This document shows, piece by piece, positions 1-9,132 of a stretch of DNA of 64,000 nucleotides; within the stretch, counting starts at the first letter, position 1; every line of letters begins with the position of its first letter. A program made the translations under genes and the position numbers. The DNA is from Ignavibacteria bacterium (GTDB lineage: Bacteria; Bacteroidota; Ignavibacteria; Tepidaquicellales; Tepidaquicellaceae), in NCBI GenBank assembly GCA_019187405.1, contig JABAQZ010000022.1, positions 1 through 64,000 on the forward strand. The letters are read 5' to 3'. A model generated the notes under the pieces. It had not been told where the DNA came from, made no database searches, and worked only from the letters and a program-made list of their open reading frames with translations.

Positions 1-1
1 A

Positions 2-271
2 ATAAAAGAAGAAGCAAAACTGATAAATAATTATCCCAATCCATTTAATCCATCAACAAAGATAAAATACGAACTCAAGAAACCCGGATTCATTGAACTG
101 AAAGTTTATGACGTGACGGGAAAGGAAATTGCAGTAATTGTTAAAGAAAATAAAGCATCAGGATTGCACAGCATAAATTTCGATGGTAGTATGTTTCCAA
201 GTGGAGCTTACTTTTATAAATTGAAAACCGGAGATTTTACAGAAATAAGAAAAATGATTCTGATCAAATAA
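2..271 (+). CDS. C-terminal end of a secreted protein with T9SS-type sorting domain (5' partial)
   Basis: The window opens inside this gene; 89 residues and a TAA stop are visible. The visible part is essentially only the C-terminal sorting domain: NNYPNPFNPSTKIKYEL, then VYDVTGKE, then a SGLHSINFDG segment, and a final basic/hydrophobic RKMILIK tail. In Ignavibacteria and related phyla this roughly 80-residue beta-sandwich tail directs export by the type IX secretion system and is then processed or used for surface anchoring. Nothing can be said about the functional domain, which lies outside the window. It ends two bases before the convergent GH9 gene, with no obvious terminator hairpin between them. 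Confidence 0.9.
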   Translation: MKEEAKLINNYPNPFNPSTKIKYELKKPGFIELKVYDVTGKEIAVIVKENKASGLHSINFDGSMFPSGAYFYKLKTGDFTEIRKMILIK

Positions 272-273
272 CA

Positions 274-2685
274 TCACGGTTTAATTACGCTCACAAAATT
301 TTGAGCGTTATTTTCTGTTAAAACAGCATCGGATGCATCAGTAACCATATCACCGTTAACATCCGTTTTTACATATCCCGTCGTAAATGCATTTGCATCA
401 TTATCAACAAGCAGATTGTCCGTGCCGTCAACTATTTCATTCTGATTTATATCGCCTCCGTATATTCCGTAAATTCCCGGTAAATCATCTATTTTAATGA
501 TATTATTTCCGTATGCTTTAGTTGAATCCGATGTGAAATCAAAATTAAACTGACTTCCTAACGTATAAATTTCTCCTCCGGCTTTGCTCCACGTTTCAAT
601 TGAATTTCTATGTCTGATGACAATGAAGTAAGTACCTGAAGATAAATTTGCAAGAGTAAAATTGCATTTAAAAGACACTGAATCAACCGTTGTTTTAACT
701 GAATCTATTACCGAATATGGGGAAAAATTATTTCTGAAATAAACCCTGACAGTATCTTTCATGTTCATTATATCCAAAACGGAATTGTAAAATCCTTGCA
801 TCACAAGTTTAATTTCAAAACCCGGTGAAGCTTTTACAAATTGTGATACAAGTCTTGCATAGGCTGCTTGAGTGTATATAGCAGGTTCTGTTACTGTCCA
901 TGAATTCTGAGGCCAACTGATATTCCAGTCTTTGTATGATTTCTGCTTAGGTTGATTCAACGGAGGTGTAACAAGCGATGTATTACACAATGAATTGTAT
1001 GAACCGCAGCCTGAAGGACAGCACCCGTCAAGGCTGTAATAGGGATTAGGACCGCCTGAAAGATAACAAGGAGGCGGCAGATTTACCGTATCGGAAAACC
1101 ATGCATGATAAATTCTACTTATGGAATTTTCTGAGCCAAAATTACTCATGTTTGTTAAATAACAATAAGCAGTCGGATTTATTCCATTGAAGTAATTAAG
1201 ATATCCAAGTCCTGCATTTCTGTAATTTGAATTATTTGTTGTGTCAAGTTTGTAATGTATCATGTTATAAAACATATTTCCTTCTCTAGCTTTTGTAGTA
1301 TTACTTCCCCATGTATAATTCTGATCTGTGAGATATGCTCTATATGCATCTGTATTATTAATATATGCTGGTAGATTTTCCGAACTGTTGTTCATAGATG
1401 ACTTGTATGCATTTCTGATAGCAATTGAAACAGATGGTGAAACACCGGGAATTGATGCATAGTAAAGCATTATGTCCTGCTGAGCTGATTCAAAAGGATA
1501 AGCATAAGTCCATTGTATCAGATGCATTTGAGTATAATTATTTTCGAAGAAAGTTTTGTATTGCGAGTTTCCCGTGAGCTTAAATAAAAATGCCGAAGCC
1601 GCCATTTTCCTGGATAAAGTTCCGTACTGATCAGTTTCCTGTTCGCCTGCTCCAATAAGACCTGAATTATAAAAATTAACCGAAGGATTTGCCACAGCCC
1701 AGTTATATGCATTTATTGATGCAGTCTGTAATGTATTTGCGAATGCTGTCTGTCCGATGCTGTTAAACTGAATTGCGCCAAGAGCAAAAAGCGCTGATGC
1801 GGTAAAGCTTGCTGAAGTAGTTGCCGGTCCGTAAATTCTCTGAGCTAAATCTGCAGATGGTGGACTTCCTATTGCATAATTTCTTACACCAACAATGCAC
1901 AGAACAGAGCCATTTGCATTTTGCATTTTTAAAAGCCATTCAAGTTCATATCTAACTTCGTCAAGCACATCCGGTATTCCGTTTCCCGATTCGGGAATAT
2001 TGTAATTATCTTTCCAAACTAATGGATTTTCTTCGTATCCAAGCAAAAGATCAATCATCGGCTCAAATGTAAAGTTCACATATTTATTATAATCTCCAGC
2101 ATCATGCCAGCCACCGGAGAGATTTTTTGAAGTTGAGGGATTGTTATTATTGTACAGTCTGCAGTCAATATCCTGAAGATTTCCAATATGACATTCATCG
2201 TCGGTCCATGGAAATTCAGCATACGGAGAAGATTTTGATGTTCCGCATCTCTGATAATAAAACACTCTCAAAGCTTGTTTTAAAATGTCTGAATGAATGG
2301 AATCACTTATTTGAAACTGATAAGATCTTACATTATTCAACACATCATAAACATAATAATTACCCGGAGTATTTAGCGCGGTGAATTCAAACCACCAAAC
2401 TTTATCCCCGCTTTGAGATTGAGTAACTCCGCCATTCCATGCTGTAATAGTGCCGGAATAAACCAAAACGTCATCACTGAATCGTCTTACCTGATAATTA
2501 TTTCCAGGAGTAAATGGGTTATTGTTATTATAACCTATAACAGGATTACTTATGACAGCAATTTTTCTGTCTTCGGTACGGTAACCGAACTGATCAACTT
2601 TTATATGATTATCTACCGCGGGAACTGCTGAAACGGAATTCTTAATTATCAGCATTAGAAGGAAAATTAAAATTAAATGTTTCAT
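274..2685 (-). CDS. GH9 family glycoside hydrolase (cellulase-like) with dockerin-like C-terminus
   Basis: An 803-residue secreted glycosidase. Residues 1-20 are a signal peptide; about 27-125 form the N-terminal Ig-like (CelD_N) domain beginning with IKVDQFGYR; the GH9 (alpha/alpha)6 catalytic domain follows, with GGWHDAGDYNKYVNF around residues 191-205, supplying the two conserved catalytic Asp (D195, D198). Later signatures are GINPTAYCYLT, IYHAWF (the conserved His) and WTVTEPAIYTQAAYA (the acid Glu with the conserved aromatic context). The expected activity is endo- or exo-hydrolysis of beta-1,4-glucan. The last 60 residues carry two EF-hand/dockerin-like segments (GDINQNEIVDGTD and TDVNGDMVTDASD) and end in VSVIKP, replacing the NPFNPST sorting tail seen in the neighbours. 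Substrate specificity cannot be read from the sequence. Stop codon is TGA. Confidence 0.9.
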   Translation of the reverse strand: MKHLILIFLLMLIIKNSVSAVPAVDNHIKVDQFGYRTEDRKIAVISNPVIGYNNNNPFTPGNNYQVRRFSDDVLVYSGTITAWNGGVTQSQSGDKVWWFEFTALNTPGNYYVYDVLNNVRSYQFQISDSIHSDILKQALRVFYYQRCGTSKSSPYAEFPWTDDECHIGNLQDIDCRLYNNNNPSTSKNLSGGWHDAGDYNKYVNFTFEPMIDLLLGYEENPLVWKDNYNIPESGNGIPDVLDEVRYELEWLLKMQNANGSVLCIVGVRNYAIGSPPSADLAQRIYGPATTSASFTASALFALGAIQFNSIGQTAFANTLQTASINAYNWAVANPSVNFYNSGLIGAGEQETDQYGTLSRKMAASAFLFKLTGNSQYKTFFENNYTQMHLIQWTYAYPFESAQQDIMLYYASIPGVSPSVSIAIRNAYKSSMNNSSENLPAYINNTDAYRAYLTDQNYTWGSNTTKAREGNMFYNMIHYKLDTTNNSNYRNAGLGYLNYFNGINPTAYCYLTNMSNFGSENSISRIYHAWFSDTVNLPPPCYLSGGPNPYYSLDGCCPSGCGSYNSLCNTSLVTPPLNQPKQKSYKDWNISWPQNSWTVTEPAIYTQAAYARLVSQFVKASPGFEIKLVMQGFYNSVLDIMNMKDTVRVYFRNNFSPYSVIDSVKTTVDSVSFKCNFTLANLSSGTYFIVIRHRNSIETWSKAGGEIYTLGSQFNFDFTSDSTKAYGNNIIKIDDLPGIYGIYGGDINQNEIVDGTDNLLVDNDANAFTTGYVKTDVNGDMVTDASDAVLTENNAQNFVSVIKP

Positions 2686-2930
2686 ACGGATAATTATAAT
2701 TAAATTATTTTGGGGGGATTATTTTGACTGTTCAAAGCTAAATCGACAGAAAATTAAATTCAATACTTTAAATTAAAAATTTTGACGTTCAAGAATTTGA
2801 AGGAATCTATTTTCATTCAATCATTTTAAAAAATTCTATTTCCGGTAAAATATATCGAATTGTTAATGAAATCTTAAATGACTATATTTTTTGTTTGAAA
2901 AATCAATAATACAAGCAAAAATTAATATTT

Positions 2931-3416
2931 ATGGCTTTAAAAATCGGAGAAAAAGCACCCGACTTTACTTTAACTTCATTTACCCCTTCCGCAGATCCTG
3001 TGGAAATATCACTAAGTTCTTATTTCGGCAAAAATAATGTCGTGTTAATGTTTTTTCCTCAGGCATTCACTGGAGTATGTACTGAAGAAATGTGTACGGT
3101 TTCGGATAATTTTGATAATTTCAGCGGAAATGACACGATGGTCTTTGGCATCAGTGTTGACGGAACATTCGTTCAGAAGGCATTTGCAAAAGAGAAAAAC
3201 ATTAAACATCCATTGTTAAGTGATTTTAATAAGAATGTAATTAAACTTTACGATGTTGTTCAGGATGTTTTTGCGCATGGGATGAAAAACACATCTCAGC
3301 GGGCAGTATTCTTAATCGGAAAAGACGGGATAATAAAATATGTGGAAGTTACGGAATCTCCCGGAGTGCAGGTTAACTTTGAAAAGCTAAAAGAAGAAAT
3401 CGGAAAGCTGAAGTAA
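2931..3416 (+). CDS. peroxiredoxin (AhpC/TSA, AhpE/Prx5-like)
   Basis: A 161-residue thioredoxin-fold peroxidase that reduces H2O2 and organic hydroperoxides. The peroxidatic site is PQAFTGVC (P43, T47, C50), the PxxxTxxC signature; a second Cys at 55 (TEEMC) could be a resolving residue, although its closeness to C50 is unusual. The FFPQAFTGVC wording is closer to AhpE/Prx5-type proteins than to BCP or tryparedoxin peroxidases. No signal peptide, so cytosolic. The ATG start agrees with the conserved N-terminus (IGEKAPDFTL). It lies 30 nt ahead of ribF on the same strand and may be cotranscribed. The 245 nt upstream is AT-rich and would hold the promoter. Confidence 0.9.
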   Translation: MALKIGEKAPDFTLTSFTPSADPVEISLSSYFGKNNVVLMFFPQAFTGVCTEEMCTVSDNFDNFSGNDTMVFGISVDGTFVQKAFAKEKNIKHPLLSDFNKNVIKLYDVVQDVFAHGMKNTSQRAVFLIGKDGIIKYVEVTESPGVQVNFEKLKEEIGKLK

Positions 3417-3446
3417 AGTTCCGATTTTAATTTACAGAAAAACAAA

Positions 3447-4382
3447 ATGCTGATAATCCGGGATTTTAAGGAAATTAATCATGATATTAAGAGTGCAGTT
3501 ACTATCGGAACATTTGACGGAATACATCTCGGACACAGAAAGATAATAGATAAGCTGATTTCCGTCAGCAGAAATAATGTCGAGCGCAGCATTGTCATTA
3601 CATTTGAACCACATCCTCAGATTATTTTAAAAAACCGGGTTCATGAAATTAAAATATTGTCAACTCTGGATGAAAAACTGGAGATATTTAAGAAACTCGG
3701 GATTGACATTGCATACGTTATAAATTTTAATATCGAGTTTTCAAAGACATCCGCAGAAGATTTTTATCTGAAGTATCTGATTAACGGAACCGGATTAAGT
3801 GATCTTGTAATCGGATATGACCATATGTTCGGCAAAAACCGCGAAGGTAATTTTAATACTCTGAACAATCTTTCGGAAAAATACGGATTCAGAATTTATA
3901 AAGTTGATGAGTACAAGCATAAAAACCGACATGTAAGCTCGACTACAATACGGCATTTGTTAGAAGATAAAGGAGATGTAAATACAGCTTCAATTTTTCT
4001 TGACAGAAATTACAGTATCGAGGGCAAAGTAACAGAAGGCAGAAAACTAGGAAGAGAAATAGGTTTTCCTACGGCAAATATTATTTTAACTTCTGATTAT
4101 AAACTTTTACCTAAAATCGGAGTTTATGCCGTGACTGTAGAAATTGAGGGGAATACATACAAAGGGATGTTAAGCATTGGAATTAATCCGACCGTATCAA
4201 AAGATGGTCTGTTAAAGATAGAAGTGAACATTTTTGATTTCAACGAAAATATATACGGGAAAAAAGTCAGAATTAATTTTCTGGAATATTTAAGGGATGA
4301 AGTTAAATTTGATTCCCTTGAGGAGTTAAAAAAGCAGTTATATGCTGACAAAGAAGAGAGTTTAAAAATAATCAATAATTAA
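3447..4382 (+). CDS. ribF: bifunctional riboflavin kinase/FAD synthetase
   Basis: A 311-residue cytosolic enzyme making FMN and FAD from riboflavin and ATP. The N-terminal nucleotidyltransferase half has TIGTFDGIHLGH (residues 19-30) and EPHP (54-57); GYDHMFGKNREG (123-134) and SSTTIR (164-169) complete the FAD synthetase site. The C-terminal riboflavin kinase half begins with EGKVTEGRKLGREIGFPTANI (192-212), containing the kinase GFPTAN motif, and ends in EYLRDEVKFDSLEELKKQL. Length is normal for the family. It sits just ahead of rpsO, an arrangement common in bacteria, and the 28-nt gap suggests cotranscription with rpsO and pnp. Confidence 0.95.
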   Translation: MLIIRDFKEINHDIKSAVTIGTFDGIHLGHRKIIDKLISVSRNNVERSIVITFEPHPQIILKNRVHEIKILSTLDEKLEIFKKLGIDIAYVINFNIEFSKTSAEDFYLKYLINGTGLSDLVIGYDHMFGKNREGNFNTLNNLSEKYGFRIYKVDEYKHKNRHVSSTTIRHLLEDKGDVNTASIFLDRNYSIEGKVTEGRKLGREIGFPTANIILTSDYKLLPKIGVYAVTVEIEGNTYKGMLSIGINPTVSKDGLLKIEVNIFDFNENIYGKKVRINFLEYLRDEVKFDSLEELKKQLYADKEESLKIINN

Positions 4383-4410
4383 TTTTCAATTAAATAATTA
4401 ACACTAAGAT

Positions 4411-4683
4411 ATGCCATTAACAAAAGAACAAAAACAGGAAATAGTAAAGAAATACGGAAATTCTGAAAGTGATTCCGGCAAACCGGAAGTACAGGTTGCA
4501 ATACTTACCAAAAGAATAAACGAACTTTCTGCAAATCATTTCAATGTTTATGCAAAAGACAATCATTCAAGAAGAGGCCTTCTTAAAATGGTTGGTAAAA
4601 GAAGAAAGCTACTGAAGTATCTTGAGAATAAGGATGTGGAAAGATACAGGAAGATTATTAAAGAACTTGATATTAGAAAATAA
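4411..4683 (+). CDS. rpsO: 30S ribosomal protein S15
   Basis: The 90-residue primary 16S rRNA-binding protein of the small-subunit platform. The family signatures are complete: [15 protein letters not shown], the [20 protein letters not shown] core and the final [12 protein letters not shown]. Full-length with its own ATG. It is followed after 10 nt by pnp, the common rpsO-pnp pairing. In E. coli S15 autoregulates through a leader pseudoknot; the short 28-nt gap to ribF here leaves little room for an independent leader, so such control is not evident. Confidence 0.97.
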   Translation: MPLTKEQKQEIVKKYGNSESDSGKPEVQVAILTKRINELSANHFNVYAKDNHSRRGLLKMVGKRRKLLKYLENKDVERYRKIIKELDIRK

Positions 4684-4693
4684 GAAAAAATTA

Positions 4694-6811
4694 ATGTTAT
4701 ACTCAAAAAGTATTGAGTTAGGGGGAAAGACTCTGACACTCGAAACCGGAAGGCTTGCAAAACAGGCTAACGGTGCTGTAATGGTTTCACTTAACGAAAA
4801 TTATGTATTATGTGCTGTTACTGCTTCAGACGATGTAAAACCGGGACAGGATTTTTTCCCATTAACGGTTGATTATAGAGAAAAGACAGCATCTGTGGGA
4901 AAAATACCCGGAGGTTTTTTTAAAAGAGAAGGAAGACCGACAGAGAAAGAGATTTTATCTTCAAGATTGATAGACAGACCTATAAGACCTTTATTTCCTG
5001 AAGGCTATTTCAATGAGGTGCAGGTGATATGTTCGGTATATTCTTCAGATGGAGAAAATGATGCTGATATAATTGGGCAGATTGGCGCTTCAGCGGCATT
5101 ATTAATATCAGACATACCGTTTACAGATCCAGTATCAGAAGTCAGAGTAACCAGAATAAATGGAGAGATGATAGTAAATCCGACTCATGCACAGCTTGAA
5201 GAAGGAGATTTTGATATAAGCGTTGCAGGAACATTAGATTCAATCATGATGGTCGAAGGTGAAGCAAAAGAAATATCTGAAGCAGAATTTCTTGAAGCAA
5301 TTAAGTTCGCTCACAAACATATAATTGATTTATGTAATTTTCAAATTGAATTTGCGCGTGAGGCAGGAAAAAAGAAAAACGAAATTCCTCCTGCAGCAGA
5401 CAATTCTGAAATGTCATCTGATGTAAGAAAAATCTGTGAAACGGATATAAAAAACTCTACTTCCACAGTAATGACAAAGGAAGAGAGAAAAATGAAGAAC
5501 AGGGAAATTCATGATAACGTCATTAATGCTCTCATTGAAAAATATCCCGAGAAGGAAAAAGAACTTGAAAACATTATACATGATATTCAGTATGAAGTAA
5601 TGAGAGAGATGATATTATCACAACACAAAAGACTTGACGGAAGAGGATTAACAGATATTAGAGAAATTAATGGTGAAATCGGCGTATTACCAAGAACTCA
5701 CGGTTCATCATTGTTTACACGAGGGCAGACACAAAGTTTAACAACAGTAACACTCGGAACGAAAAGGGATGAACAGCTTATAGAAGGATTAAAAGAAATC
5801 AGCACAAAGAGATTTATACTTCATTACAATTTTCCATCATTTAGCACTGGAGAAGTCGGAGGAAGACCGGGTCCTGGAAGAAGAGAAATCGGTCATGGAA
5901 ATCTGGCTGAGCGAGCATTAAAGAATTTGCTGCCAGCCGAAGAAGATTTTCCTTACACAATCAGAGTGGTATCGGATATTCTTGAATCAAACGGTTCTTC
6001 ATCAATGGCAACAGTTTGCGCCGGATCTATGGCTTTGATGGATGCAGGGGTAAAGCTGAAAAAACCAATAGCGGGAATTGCAATGGGACTCATCAAAGAA
6101 GGAGATAAGATTGCCGTGCTTTCAGACATACTCGGAGATGAAGATCATTTCGGTGACATGGATTTTAAAGTTGCCGGAACTGCAGAAGGTATTACGGCAA
6201 TTCAGATGGATATTAAGATAAGAGGGATTTCATTTGAAATAATGGAGAAAGCTCTTCAGCAGGCAAAAGAAGGTCGGCTGCATATTCTTGGAATAATGAA
6301 CAAGTCAATTTCTTCTGCAAGGGAATCAATCTCAAAATATGCTCCTCATCTGTACTCAATGATGATACCTAAAGACATGATAGGAGCAGTTATCGGACCA
6401 GGCGGCAAGACAATAAGAAACATCATTGCCGAAAGCGGAGCAGAAATTGATATTGACGATGAGGGTAAAGTGACAATTGCAGCTGTTGATAAGACACAGG
6501 CTGAGATTGCCAGGAAAATGATTGCGGGACTTACCGCAGTACCTGAAGTTGGTAAAATCTATGATGGTGTTGTTAAAGGAATAAAAGATTTCGGAGCATT
6601 CGTGGAAATACTTCCCGGTAAGGAAGGACTTCTGCATATTTCTGAAATTGATCATAAGCGCACAGTAAAAGTCGAAGATGTACTTAAAGTCGGTCAGGAA
6701 ATTCAGGTAAAATTAATGGGAATAGATGATTCCGGAAAACTTAAACTAAGCAGGAAAGTTCTTTTAGCAAAAGAACCATCAAAACCAAGAGAGCCACAAA
6801 AACATAAATAA
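4694..6811 (+). CDS. pnp: polyribonucleotide nucleotidyltransferase (PNPase)
   Basis: A 705-residue phosphorolytic 3'-5' exoribonuclease, a core component of RNA turnover. I place the start at the ATG at 4694 (MLYSKSIELGGKTLTLETG), not at an upstream in-frame ATG that would overlap rpsO by about 60 nt and add residues unlike the family. Two RNase PH-like halves flank an alpha-helical linker; the catalytic loop of the second half is GDEDHFGDMDFKVAGTAEG with D490 at the position of an active-site aspartate. A KH domain with GPGGKTI near residue 568 and an S1 domain (GVVKGIKDFGAFVEI, roughly 620-690) close the protein. It is separated from the STAS gene by 7 nt, so both are probably translated from one transcript. 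Confidence 0.97.
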   Translation: MLYSKSIELGGKTLTLETGRLAKQANGAVMVSLNENYVLCAVTASDDVKPGQDFFPLTVDYREKTASVGKIPGGFFKREGRPTEKEILSSRLIDRPIRPLFPEGYFNEVQVICSVYSSDGENDADIIGQIGASAALLISDIPFTDPVSEVRVTRINGEMIVNPTHAQLEEGDFDISVAGTLDSIMMVEGEAKEISEAEFLEAIKFAHKHIIDLCNFQIEFAREAGKKKNEIPPAADNSEMSSDVRKICETDIKNSTSTVMTKEERKMKNREIHDNVINALIEKYPEKEKELENIIHDIQYEVMREMILSQHKRLDGRGLTDIREINGEIGVLPRTHGSSLFTRGQTQSLTTVTLGTKRDEQLIEGLKEISTKRFILHYNFPSFSTGEVGGRPGPGRREIGHGNLAERALKNLLPAEEDFPYTIRVVSDILESNGSSSMATVCAGSMALMDAGVKLKKPIAGIAMGLIKEGDKIAVLSDILGDEDHFGDMDFKVAGTAEGITAIQMDIKIRGISFEIMEKALQQAKEGRLHILGIMNKSISSARESISKYAPHLYSMMIPKDMIGAVIGPGGKTIRNIIAESGAEIDIDDEGKVTIAAVDKTQAEIARKMIAGLTAVPEVGKIYDGVVKGIKDFGAFVEILPGKEGLLHISEIDHKRTVKVEDVLKVGQEIQVKLMGIDDSGKLKLSRKVLLAKEPSKPREPQKHK

Positions 6812-6818
6812 GACAGAC

Positions 6819-7124
6819 ATGAAATTTGAAATTGACAAGCAGAAAGATAAGACAATATTCAAGCTTGAATCGAAATCGCTTGACCACACGATAGCTGCAG
6901 ACGTAAAAGCAGAGCTGATATTTCTACAGAAAGAAATAGATAATCAATTTATTATAGATCTGAAAGATGTGACCAAATGTGACAGTTCAGGTTTGTCGGT
7001 GCTTTTACTTTCAGAGAGAATGGAGAGAGAAAAAAACAGAAAACTGATACTGCAAAATGTAAATCCCAATGTAATGGATCTTATGAAAATTGCGAGGCTT
7101 GACAGAGTTTTCAACTTGAAGTAA
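6819..7124 (+). CDS. STAS-domain anti-sigma factor antagonist-like protein
   Basis: A 101-residue single-domain STAS protein of the SpoIIAA/RsbV type. The conserved core IIDLKDVTKCDSSGLSVLL holds the DSSGLS motif (residues 55-60), where phosphorylation of a Ser by a partner kinase normally switches binding to an anti-sigma factor. The end (NPNVMDLMKIARLDRVFNL) also matches the family. No partner kinase or sigma factor is encoded nearby; the gene is tacked on to pnp. A terminator hairpin follows 19 nt after the stop, so it is the last gene of the ribF-rpsO-pnp run. The target pathway is unknown. Confidence 0.85.
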   Translation: MKFEIDKQKDKTIFKLESKSLDHTIAADVKAELIFLQKEIDNQFIIDLKDVTKCDSSGLSVLLLSERMEREKNRKLILQNVNPNVMDLMKIARLDRVFNLK

Positions 7125-7143
7125 TATTTATTACAGAATTAAT

Positions 7144-7178
7144 AAACTCCTTTTGGTTTATACCGGAAGGAGTTTTTT
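7144..7178 (+). terminator. intrinsic terminator after the pnp-STAS operon
   Basis: AAACTCCTT (7144-7152) pairs with AAGGAGTTT (7167-7175) around a 14-nt loop and is followed by a T run. It stands directly downstream of the STAS gene stop codon. Confidence 0.85.
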
Positions 7179-7241
7179 GTTACTCAAAATAATCCGGAGT
7201 GTTATTTAAGAAATATATTTACATAAATATTTTTTTTCATT

Positions 7242-7586
7242 ATGCAAAATGAATATGTAAAAATCTGCAAAATGGAAGATATAAAGGAAGGTATTGGACA
7301 AAGATTTGATATTGATGATGAAAATGAAGCAGCAGTTTTTAAAATCGGAGACGAGTATTATGCTGTTGACAATGTCTGTCCACATAATCATAATGCTAAA
7401 ATATATAAAGGCGATTTGCAAGATAAACACGTGACTTGCCCGGTACATGGATACAGGTTTAGTCTCTTAACAGGCGAACAGCCGGATAAACCCGGGTGCA
7501 GACTGAGAATATTTGAAATAAAAATTGATGGAGGATTTTTGTACATCAAAAAACCCGGAAGGAAAATATTTGATTTTCATTTTTAG
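7242..7586 (+). CDS. Rieske [2Fe-2S] ferredoxin-like protein
   Basis: A 114-residue soluble Rieske protein. The cluster ligands are C46-x-H48 (VCPHNH) and C66-x2-H69 (TCPVHGYRF), the usual CxH-x(17)-CxxH arrangement. No transmembrane anchor, so it resembles ferredoxin components of dioxygenases or NirD-like small subunits rather than cytochrome bc Rieske subunits. No oxygenase partner lies next to it, so its redox partner is unknown. The gene ends in TAG, which shows that TAG is an ordinary stop in this genome. Confidence 0.88.
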   Translation: MQNEYVKICKMEDIKEGIGQRFDIDDENEAAVFKIGDEYYAVDNVCPHNHNAKIYKGDLQDKHVTCPVHGYRFSLLTGEQPDKPGCRLRIFEIKIDGGFLYIKKPGRKIFDFHF

Positions 7587-7657
7587 CAAAATGAATTATG
7601 CGATAATTGGAAATTTGAAGTAATAGATTAAAATAAACAACATCAGTATTAATAATT

Positions 7658-8584
7658 TTGAAAAAAGAACTATCCGATTTCATTAGAAAAGCAAGCGAAA
7701 ATGAAAATTTTATTAAATGCGGATTTTCGAAATTTGAAATTCTGAAAAAAGAAGGAGAGTTATTAAAGGCATGGCTTGATGAAAACAGAAATGGCGAAAT
7801 GAAATGGATGAATAATAGTTTTGAAAAGAGAATCAATCCTTCATTAATACAGGAAGACATTAAATCCGTAATTTCACTCGCTTACATATATGACACGCCA
7901 ATTTTGCATTCCGAAGATTCAAACATTCCGAGAATTTCAAGGTATGCTTGGGGTAACAGGGATTATCATAAAGTAATCAAGAAAAAGTTGAAAAGTATCT
8001 GCAGCGCAATTGAGTCGGGCTTTGAAGGTGTGAAAACAAAATATTACATTGACGACGGACCCGTGATGGATAAAACATGGGCCGTTCGTTCAGGGATCGG
8101 CTGGCAAGGAAAAAACACAAACATTATCAGTAATGAATTCGGCAGTTTCTTTTTTATTGGCACTATATTCATAAATAAGGAACTGGAATATGACAAATCA
8201 ACAGAAGATTTATGTGGATCATGCATGATATGTATCAATGAGTGTCCGACAAATGCGTTATACGATGAGTATAAAATCGATTCAAATCTTTGCATTTCAT
8301 ATCAGACAATTGAAAATAGAGGAGAGATTCCGGAGTCGATAAATATCAAAGGTTGGATTTTCGGCTGTGACATTTGTCAGGATGTTTGCCCTTTTAACGG
8401 TAAAAAAATATTTACATCGGATGAGAATTTTTTTCCTAAAGAGGAAGTGTTTAACAAATCTGCTTTTGAACTAATTAATTTTTCGGAAGAAAAATTCAAT
8501 AAAACTTTTGATGGCACACCTGTAAAGAGAACAAAGTATACCGGCTGGATTAGAAATTTAAAAAAATTTATGGGGACTTTATAA
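7658..8584 (+). CDS. queG: epoxyqueuosine reductase
   Basis: A 308-residue iron-sulfur/cobalamin enzyme for the last step of queuosine synthesis on tRNA (epoxyqueuosine to queuosine). The proton-donor region is YIDDGPVMDKTWAVRSGIGW (D132/D133). Two [4Fe-4S] clusters are marked by CGSCMICINECP (C186, C189, C192, C196) and FGCDICQDVCPFN (C237, C240, C244). The start is a TTG at 7658; the conserved N-terminus begins right there and no ATG fits. Length is slightly below the longer HEAT-containing versions, so this is the short QueG form. Confidence 0.93.
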   Translation: MKKELSDFIRKASENENFIKCGFSKFEILKKEGELLKAWLDENRNGEMKWMNNSFEKRINPSLIQEDIKSVISLAYIYDTPILHSEDSNIPRISRYAWGNRDYHKVIKKKLKSICSAIESGFEGVKTKYYIDDGPVMDKTWAVRSGIGWQGKNTNIISNEFGSFFFIGTIFINKELEYDKSTEDLCGSCMICINECPTNALYDEYKIDSNLCISYQTIENRGEIPESINIKGWIFGCDICQDVCPFNGKKIFTSDENFFPKEEVFNKSAFELINFSEEKFNKTFDGTPVKRTKYTGWIRNLKKFMGTL

Positions 8585-8663
8585 CATTTATGATCTGAAA
8601 GTTCAGGCTTTTGAAACTTTTTATTTCTATTCCCGAATAATAAAAAAAATCAAGGAGTAGAAA

Positions 8664-9026
8664 TTGAAAACCATCAAAATATTATTTACAATTTTCTGTT
8701 TTATTTTAGCCGCCTCAGTAATTGGTTACTCTAAAACTAATAAAACAACAGGTGCAAACACGGCTGATCTTAATAATCAGATTGTTCAGGAAATAAAAGA
8801 CATTCTAAAAACCCCTTATCTTAAATTTGCCGATAAAGATCTAAACGGAGAAGTAATAATAGGCGTAAAAATTAATGAAGACGGGAAAATAACATTCACG
8901 AAGTTAAGCGGAGGGAATGAAAATCTTTCATCAAACGTAATTCAGAAACTCAACTCGCTTAATCTTTGGACAAGTCCTGATTATCAAAAAAATTCCTTCA
9001 GTTATCTGATAAAATACAGAAACTGA
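8664..9026 (+). CDS. small secreted protein with TonB C-terminal-like domain
   Basis: A 120-residue protein with a signal peptide (residues 1-23, IKILFTIFCFILAASVIGYS). It starts at TTG with a clear AAGGAG box 8 nt upstream. After a short polar stretch, GEVIIGVKINEDGKITFTKL-GGNENLSSNVIQKLNS resembles the beta-alpha-beta of the TonB C-terminal fold (VxVxINEDGKI, then xLxxxVIxxLxxL), but with no N-terminal Pro-rich spacer. Probably periplasmic. A strong terminator hairpin follows immediately, so it is a single-gene unit. Function unknown; the family assignment is pattern recognition only. Confidence 0.65.
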   Translation: MKTIKILFTIFCFILAASVIGYSKTNKTTGANTADLNNQIVQEIKDILKTPYLKFADKDLNGEVIIGVKINEDGKITFTKLSGGNENLSSNVIQKLNSLNLWTSPDYQKNSFSYLIKYRN

Positions 9027-9048
9027 AAAAAATTGATTTACCAATTTG

Positions 9049-9083
9049 AAAACTCTGAAGACATTTTTGTCTCAGAGTTTTTT
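9049..9083 (+). terminator. intrinsic terminator (sets the start of the next gene)
   Basis: AAAACTCTGA-A-GAC (9049-9062) pairs with GTC-TCAGAGTTTT (9069-9081) with a single-base bulge and is followed by TTTTTT. It ends the small secreted-protein gene. Because it lies inside the 5' part of the longest reading frame of the following DUF481-like gene, the true start of that gene must be downstream. Confidence 0.85.
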
Positions 9084-9132
9084 ATTGAATATCATAAAGT
9101 CTTCTGCGGGATTATATTGGTTCAAAAAATCC

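Noticed and set aside
4622-4693. Longer N-terminus for pnp
   Set aside because: It overlaps the end of rpsO and precedes the conserved PNPase start at 4694.
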